NCBI GenBank assembly: GCA_965223755.1
Contig: CBDCXF010000001.1
Coordinates: 558,001-622,000 of the forward strand
DNA length: 64,000 bases
Direction of reading: 5' to 3'
From: CBDCXF01 sp965223755
Lineage (GTDB): Bacteria; Acidobacteriota; Thermoanaerobaculia; Multivoradales; JAHEKO01
In this document: in pieces, positions 59,901 to 64,000 of the stretch
Position numbering within the stretch: the first letter of the stretch is position 1
How the letters are laid out: the number at the start of each line of letters is the position of its first letter
Translations under genes and position numbers: made by a program
The notes under the pieces: model-generated
The model's database searches: none
Seen by the model: only the letters and a program-made list of their open reading frames with translations
What the model was told of the DNA's origin: nothing

Positions 59901-60820
59901 GCAGTCACCATTAATGACGGCCAACTCGCAACCATGGGACGGGGGCGGTGCTCGGATTGAGGCGAAGCACCGGGAATCCACAGCGCGGCAACCAATGCCA
60001 GCGCCATGGTCACTTGCAACCAGCGCGGCGTGCTGGCTGTGGTCGAGCTTTGGGACGCAAGCCAAAGATCCGGCCACGGTTCGGCGGAAATCGCCACGAT
60101 TCCTGGAGGCGCCGGCCGCCGGCCAGGTGCTACGGACCAAATCTGAGCCTCATCTTCAGCCCAAGGCACTCGGCTGGAATTGAACGAACGGGCGGCGGTG
60201 ACCAACCATCCGCGCCATTGCTCGCCGAGAGGAACCGTCGACGTCAACGTCACCGAAGCTGGACGCACGAAGGCCTGTGCTCCCCCACGCGTCGGCAAAG
60301 CGGCTGCAAAGGCACCTCCCTCTCTGCCGGGGTCAACTGGAAGTGAAGGTCCGGACCAGGCCACGACCTGTCCCGCGCTACGAATCAAAAACACCGAAGT
60401 CAAAGGGTGATGGGTTTCGAGGGCGGCAAAAAGGTCGGCCAGTTCGTCGTCGGTGTCGCTCTTTGGGGCATCACCGTCCGCTTGTGTTGCGGCTAGCCGT
60501 TGAACTCGGGCAGCGGTCTGGCGGGCTGAATCGGCAAGATCCTCCCAGATTTCTGCGTACGCGCTGCGGTGCCAGGACTCAGAATGCCCACTCGGGGGAG
60601 CCCAGGTACGAATCAAGCCGGCGGCGAGCGCGAGGATCGCCACCGCTCCGATCAGGCTGCGCTGCAGGTCTAATTTCCCACGCGGTGGACGTACTGCTCG
60701 CAACGTCCACACCAGCATTGCCGTCAGCCCCAAAAGATGGCCCCAGAGACCGCCTAAGACAAACCCGAGGCCGGCCCCTGCGAGCAAGTAAAAGTCTGAG
60801 CGCGGTGCTGGGCGATTCAT
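56930..60820 (-). CDS. Large multi-pass NtrY-like sensor histidine kinase
   Basis: A 1296-residue membrane kinase. The N-terminal 470 residues include early helices (FYLLAGAGLGFVLGGLWGHL), an extracytoplasmic region, then a block of many helices (LALVAALWIPGA, ALIAGAAYAVGVL, LLVAAVAGIAILSTASG). A second extracytoplasmic domain follows, then a helix near 885 (LLIALAILLLGLWATRR), HAMP (about 893-945), PAS (about 960-1055, NVATAVVLVRSDGKVSRVNR), HisKA with H about 1081 in MARIVAHEIKNPLTPIRLSA, and HATPase with GTGLGLPISKRIVESHGGKI. The arrangement is NtrY-like but about 500 residues longer. No response regulator gene is adjacent in the window. Confidence 0.9.
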   Translation of the reverse strand: MNRPAPRSDFYLLAGAGLGFVLGGLWGHLLGLTAMLVWTLRAVRPPRGKLDLQRSLIGAVAILALAAGLIRTWAPPSGHSESWHRSAYAEIWEDLADSARQTAARVQRLAATQADGDAPKSDTDDELADLFAALETHHPLTSVFLIRSAGQVVAWSGPSLPVDPGREGGAFAAALPTRGGAQAFVRPASVTLTSTVPLGEQWRGWLVTAARSFNSSRVPWAEDEAQIWSVAPGRRPAPPGIVAISAEPWPDLWLASQSSTTASTPRWLQVTMALALVAALWIPGASPQSEHRPRPMVASWPSLMVTAAVALYLFSASVWVAVAWIMAAMGVPLLRMAPLGAQLAVGAGLAVAGGWTSGMIGGSVAIPGFPSMSEGVLALIAGAAYAVGVLRPGREKTQSMAPRAWLGVLIVALAIGAAWLDVPVVALLVAAVAGIAILSTASGSSRVPLMLLLATWVTLLWTGSERLAQSRRALTELDRTAAATPDELVEMNERIRAKLEDFDILSLSLGQTALGSVEALAFGVWQASPLNHRDLNSYATVLGEETELSTYERGLLTAQGPTEASGESAGGSGGVVRLLLGGSYFADLEYAWQPVNGWALRRLLAGAQQRSFEPAVLTTLPNELDEEIDSKSPGLWNNSFNLLSPDRAFRLELAALAPGAATERVAGRVALCFVVLGLFSLLSQPGFGKRGLREQIQAWRQSFPRRLALTLGGLILIPLLVLNLALLTLYERSLADQRDRLETGALEAARRTINNYVETVSPNFALATYFNDDLLAGVSQIVARDADLYWDSGLYATSRRFRFASGEVGSRLPAEVYSALVLDGAPQVSHSNPATGERSVYAPLNVNLGTTGPRFILAVPVTAQLDLLTEAAQTLRARTLLIALAILLLGLWATRRATQGFSRPVLEMIAGTERIAGGAESLGIAMPDEGDLGRLASAIDKMAADISVSQRRERVERELLERILANVATAVVLVRSDGKVSRVNRAGEELLGVGEGDNWSAVIRPEMKRIPASGPDDDASGQRWAGAVDIDENGEERSWNVAALPVERHGGDATLWVVEDVTDIVRGERLAAWAEMARIVAHEIKNPLTPIRLSAEHLREVFRQDDTVDRCTANILRQVEDLRLIANEFSEYSRRPELELERFDAIAWGREIVDSYRAQGGEVIVMDGDRNEIELYADRRLLTRVLRNLIENALRVANGSPVEIEIREADGRQVQVEVKDRGPGVPQADLDRIFEPYFSTHATGTGLGLPISKRIVESHGGKIEAVAREGGGLRVLFRLPIDPAAESPIDTSEVVE

Positions 60821-60983
60821 GGCTTGGTAGTCACTGATCGGGGTCGTCGCTGGTCGGGGTCATTGCCGGGGCGGGCTTCGCGGAAAACTTGCAGTTTCTG
60901 CCGCCCTGGGGGGTGAATGCAAGGACGCGGCCTGAAAGAACATCCAAGCCTATTGGTACCGCTCCGCTTGGTGCGTCGGCACT

Positions 60984-62654
60984 TTAGGAATCGCCGGCTG
61001 TGGGCCGCATCGGGATATCCACCCCGCGCTCTTGGGCGATTTCAATGGCACGCCCGTAGCCGGCATCGGCATGTCGCGCGATACCCATACCGGGGTCCCC
61101 GGTCAACACCCGCTGCAAGCGCCGTTCAGCTTCAGCGCTGCCATCGCAGACCACCACCATGCCAGCGTGGAGGCTGTAGCCGATACCAACTCCGCCTCCA
61201 TGGTGGATCGAGACCCAGGTGGCACCATTGACGGCGTTGAGCATGGCATTGAGCATCGGCCAATCGGCGATGGCGTCGGAGCCATCCAACATGCCCTCGG
61301 TTTCTCGGTTAGGTGACGCAACGGAGCCGCAATCGAGATGGTCGCGGCCGATTACGATCGGCGCCTTGACCGCTCCGCAAGCGACGAGGTCGTTAAAACG
61401 CTTGCCAGCACGCGCTCGTTCCCCATAACCGAGCCAGCAAATCCTCGCCGGCAAGCCCTGAAAAGCAACCCGTTCCTGGGCCATACGGATCCAGCGATGC
61501 AGCGCCTCGTCTTCAGGAAACTCGTCCAGGATCGCTTCGTCCGTAGCTTTGAGATCCTCCGGATCGCCGGACAACACCGCCCAGCGGAAGGGGCCTTTTC
61601 CTTCGCAGAACAGGGGACGCACGAATAGCGGTACGAAGCCCTGGAAATCGAAGGCGTTGTCAACCCCCTGCGCCAGCGCCTGCCCGCGCAGGTTGTTGCC
61701 GTAATCAAAGGTGACCGAGCCCCGCTTCTGCAGGTCCAGCATCAATTCGACGTGGCGGGCGATGGTGCCAAGCGAACGACGCAAATACTCGTCTGGGTTC
61801 GACCCGCGCAGTACTAGGGCGTCTTCGAAGCTCAGCCCCTCGGGAATGTAGCCCTTGTGAGGATCGTGCGCCGATGTCTGGTCTGTCAGGACCTCAGGAG
61901 TAACACCGCGGTCAATCAATGCTTGCAGAAGATCCACCGCGTTGACCGCGACTCCAATCGAAATCGCTTGCCCCGCCTCACGCGCGGCCAGAGCCCGCAC
62001 GATCCCCGCCTCCAGGGATGGCGCCTCCTCGTCGAGGTAGCGAGTCTCGAGGCGGCGTTGAATGCGGCTGGGGTCGATCTCGGCGATCAGCGCGGTGCCG
62101 CCATTCATGGTCACCGCCAGCGGCTGCGCCCCCCCCATGCCCCCCAAGCCCGCAGTGACCGTCAGCGTATTCGCCAAGCTTCCGCCGAAGTGCTGACGGG
62201 CGCACTCGGCGAGAGTCTCGTAGGTGCCTTGCAAGATGCCTTGAGTGCCGATATAGATCCACGACCCGGCGGTCATCTGGCCGTACATGGTCAGGCCGAG
62301 GGCCTCGAGACGCCGAAACTCCTCCAAGTTGGCCCAGTTGGCGACCAAGTTAGCGTTGGCAATCAGTACCCGTGGAGCGTCTGCGTGAGTTGGAAAGACC
62401 GCGACGGGCTTGCCGGACTGCACCAAGAGAGTTTCGTTGTCCTCGAGCTCTCGCAAGGTCGCGACGATGGCCTCGAAGGCATCCCAATTCCGCGCCGCCT
62501 TCCCCGAACCCCCGTAGACAATTAATTCGTCAGGATGCTCGGCAACCTCGGGGTCGAGATTGTTCATCAGCATCCGCAACGCCGCTTCTTGCTGCCAACC
62601 TTTGCAGGAGATCTCAGTTCCTCGCGGAGCCCGAATCGTGCGGGGTTCACTCAT
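60984..62654 (-). CDS. hutU: Urocanate hydratase
   Basis: A 556-residue NAD-dependent hydratase, second step of histidine degradation. APRGTEISCKGWQQEAALRM, then LMNNLDPEVAEHPDELIVYG is the standard N-terminus; TAGLGGMGGAQPLAVTMNGG binds NAD; and VACGAVKAPIVIGRDHLDCG, then SVASPNRETEGMLDGSDAIA includes the catalytic region. Length is normal. It follows hutH by 26 bp, forming a hut operon. Confidence 0.97.
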   Translation of the reverse strand: MSEPRTIRAPRGTEISCKGWQQEAALRMLMNNLDPEVAEHPDELIVYGGSGKAARNWDAFEAIVATLRELEDNETLLVQSGKPVAVFPTHADAPRVLIANANLVANWANLEEFRRLEALGLTMYGQMTAGSWIYIGTQGILQGTYETLAECARQHFGGSLANTLTVTAGLGGMGGAQPLAVTMNGGTALIAEIDPSRIQRRLETRYLDEEAPSLEAGIVRALAAREAGQAISIGVAVNAVDLLQALIDRGVTPEVLTDQTSAHDPHKGYIPEGLSFEDALVLRGSNPDEYLRRSLGTIARHVELMLDLQKRGSVTFDYGNNLRGQALAQGVDNAFDFQGFVPLFVRPLFCEGKGPFRWAVLSGDPEDLKATDEAILDEFPEDEALHRWIRMAQERVAFQGLPARICWLGYGERARAGKRFNDLVACGAVKAPIVIGRDHLDCGSVASPNRETEGMLDGSDAIADWPMLNAMLNAVNGATWVSIHHGGGVGIGYSLHAGMVVVCDGSAEAERRLQRVLTGDPGMGIARHADAGYGRAIEIAQERGVDIPMRPTAGDS

Positions 62655-62680
62655 GTCGTTCCTTGGAGTTTGTCCGTCAC

Positions 62681-64000
62681 TCAGTTGAGATCACTGCAGA
62701 AATCGTCCAGGCCGCCGTGAATCAGTTCGAGTGCAGTCGCAATGTCGGGCGCCATGAAACGATCTTCAGTCCACTTCGGTACGCGGCTTCGTACCAGATC
62801 GTAGACGGCTTCCAGTGTCGCAGTCGAGCGCATGGGCCGGAGAAATTCGAATCCCTGACTGGCTGCCAAGAGTTCGATGGCAAGGATCCGTTCCACGTTG
62901 GCTACGATGTCGAGCGATTTGAGGGCCGCGTGCATGCCCATCGATACGTGATCTTCCATGTCGGCTGACGTTGGGACCGAGTCGACGCTGGCCGGGTGAG
63001 CGAGGACCTTGTTCTCACTGGTCAGAGCCGCCGCCGTCACATGCGCCATCATGAATCCGGAATTTAGGCCGGGGTTTTCGGTGAGGAACGGCGGCAAGAG
63101 CGAAAAGGTCACATTGGTGAGCTTCTCGATGCGGCGCTCGGAGATCGCTCCCAACTCGGCAACGGCAATGCTCAAGGAGTCGGCCGCCATGGCCATCGGT
63201 TCGCCGTGAAAATTGCCACCCGAAAGAACATCGCCATCGTCGGCGAACACCAACGGATTGTCGGTGACGGCGTTGAACTCGATTTCCAACTTGCGGATCA
63301 CGTCCGACAGGACGTCCCGCGCCGCCCCGTGTACCTGCGGCGCACAGCGGATGCAGTAGGGGTCCTGTACCCGTTCGTCGTCATCCAGGTGCGAAGCACG
63401 AATTTGCGACGACTGCAAAAGATCGTAGAGATTGCCCGCCGATGCCATCTGCCCCGGATGCGGCCGCAAAGCGTGAATCCGAGGGTCAAAAGCGCTGTCG
63501 GTTCCCCGCACGGCATCCGTGGTCATCGCGGTGATGAGGTCGGCGAGTTTGGTTAGGCGTATGCTGCGCAGAACAGCAATGGCGAGGACAGCGGTCATCG
63601 CCTGGGTGCCATTGATTAGAGCTAGTCCTTCTTTGGAGGCGAGCGACAACGGCTCGAGGCCGGCTTGGTCCAGGGCTGCTGCTGCATCCATCCCCACACC
63701 GCCAGCCTGAACCCGCCCTTCGCCCATCACCGCCAAAGCCAAGTGAGCCAAGGGAGCCAGATCTCCGCTCGCCCCCACCGAACCACGGCTGGGGATTTCG
63801 GGCAGGATGTCGGCGTTGAGCATTTGCAAGAGCCGATCGACCAGTAAAGGGCGTACGCCGGAATGTCCTCGCGCCAGAGTGTTGGCACGCATAAGCAACA
63901 TGCCGCGCACCACCTCAGGAGGCAACAGGTCGCCAACTCCCGCCGCATGGGATCGGATGAGTGCCTTTTGCAGCGTCTCAAGATCGTCATCGTCGATGCG
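62681..64000 (-). CDS. hutH: Histidine ammonia-lyase (partial, 5' end outside window)
   Basis: The C-terminal 440 residues of HutH, which deaminates histidine to urocanate. The frame is open to the right edge (LQKALIRSHAAGVGDLLPPE), so the start is beyond 64000. The MIO-forming Ala-Ser-Gly is in PSRGSVGASGDLAPLAHLAL. Other conserved blocks are LALINGTQAMTAVLAIAVLR, PLVFADDGDVLSGGNFHGEP and LTSENKVLAHPASVDSVPTS. Its product is the substrate of the downstream hutU enzyme. Confidence 0.96.
   Translation of the reverse strand, partial: RIDDDDLETLQKALIRSHAAGVGDLLPPEVVRGMLLMRANTLARGHSGVRPLLVDRLLQMLNADILPEIPSRGSVGASGDLAPLAHLALAVMGEGRVQAGGVGMDAAAALDQAGLEPLSLASKEGLALINGTQAMTAVLAIAVLRSIRLTKLADLITAMTTDAVRGTDSAFDPRIHALRPHPGQMASAGNLYDLLQSSQIRASHLDDDERVQDPYCIRCAPQVHGAARDVLSDVIRKLEIEFNAVTDNPLVFADDGDVLSGGNFHGEPMAMAADSLSIAVAELGAISERRIEKLTNVTFSLLPPFLTENPGLNSGFMMAHVTAAALTSENKVLAHPASVDSVPTSADMEDHVSMGMHAALKSLDIVANVERILAIELLAASQGFEFLRPMRSTATLEAVYDLVRSRVPKWTEDRFMAPDIATALELIHGGLDDFCSDLN

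Overview
The window is a GC-rich bacterial chromosome segment. It has short operons, frequent 4-bp start/stop overlaps, many lipoproteins and Sec-exported proteins, and a mixture of housekeeping and accessory DNA. The repeat-rich secreted proteins (a 1224-residue protein of tandem beta-sandwich repeats, FecR-like and HFKCY-type proteins), the orphan ExeA/GspB-like pair and the general gene style suggest an acidobacterium or relative, perhaps Thermoanaerobaculia. That placement is inferred without any search and is low confidence.

Core regions. 1-20.9 kb: a dipeptide-type ABC ATPase (cut by the window edge) with leucyl aminopeptidase, a cyclase-homology protein, purC, alr, dnaB, an ExeA/GspB-like pair, an MsbA-like exporter with an isoprenylcysteine-methyltransferase-like membrane protein and a lipid A/Kdo-type kinase, a beta-lactamase-fold lipoprotein, a DUF302 protein, a Rieske-ThDP enzyme fusion coupled to an AraC regulator, an isochorismatase-like hydrolase, a DinB-like protein and nhaA behind a highly structured leader. 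28-46.4 kb: a PQQ-type sugar dehydrogenase, secreted proteins, tRNA-Cys and tRNA-Gly(GCC), yraN, cysS, def, a FecR-type envelope protein, then thiE-like, acpS, lspA and rluD, cytochrome c and alanine dehydrogenase. 52.9-64 kb: an AIM24 protein, glutaminyl cyclase, OPT transporter, a 1296-residue NtrY-like sensor kinase, and hutU/hutH (hutH cut by the right edge).

Accessory region 1 (about 21.1-28.0 kb) is a graveyard of integration events at tRNA-Leu genes. It holds two tRNA-Leu 3'-half fragments, two tRNA-Leu 5'-half fragments, a multiply frameshifted tyrosine integrase, a frameshifted and truncated VirD4/TraG coupling protein, a repeat-containing membrane protein, and tadA split by an IS481-like element with a perfect 6-bp target duplication. 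In its middle is a complete tRNA-Leu(UAA) gene interrupted in the anticodon loop by a 242-nt group I intron. The intron has recognisable P/Q and R/S elements with compensatory pairing and closely resembles the classic cyanobacterial/plastid tRNA-Leu intron. This is the most striking object in the window.

Accessory region 2 (46,539-51,531) is a compact 5.0-kb island integrated in tRNA-Gly(CCC). It is bounded by perfect 44-bp direct repeats and carries a tyrosine integrase, an AlpA/Xis-like protein, an XRE regulator and several unrecognised genes. A second, 1254-bp IS with a 5-bp target duplication lies immediately beyond the tRNA.
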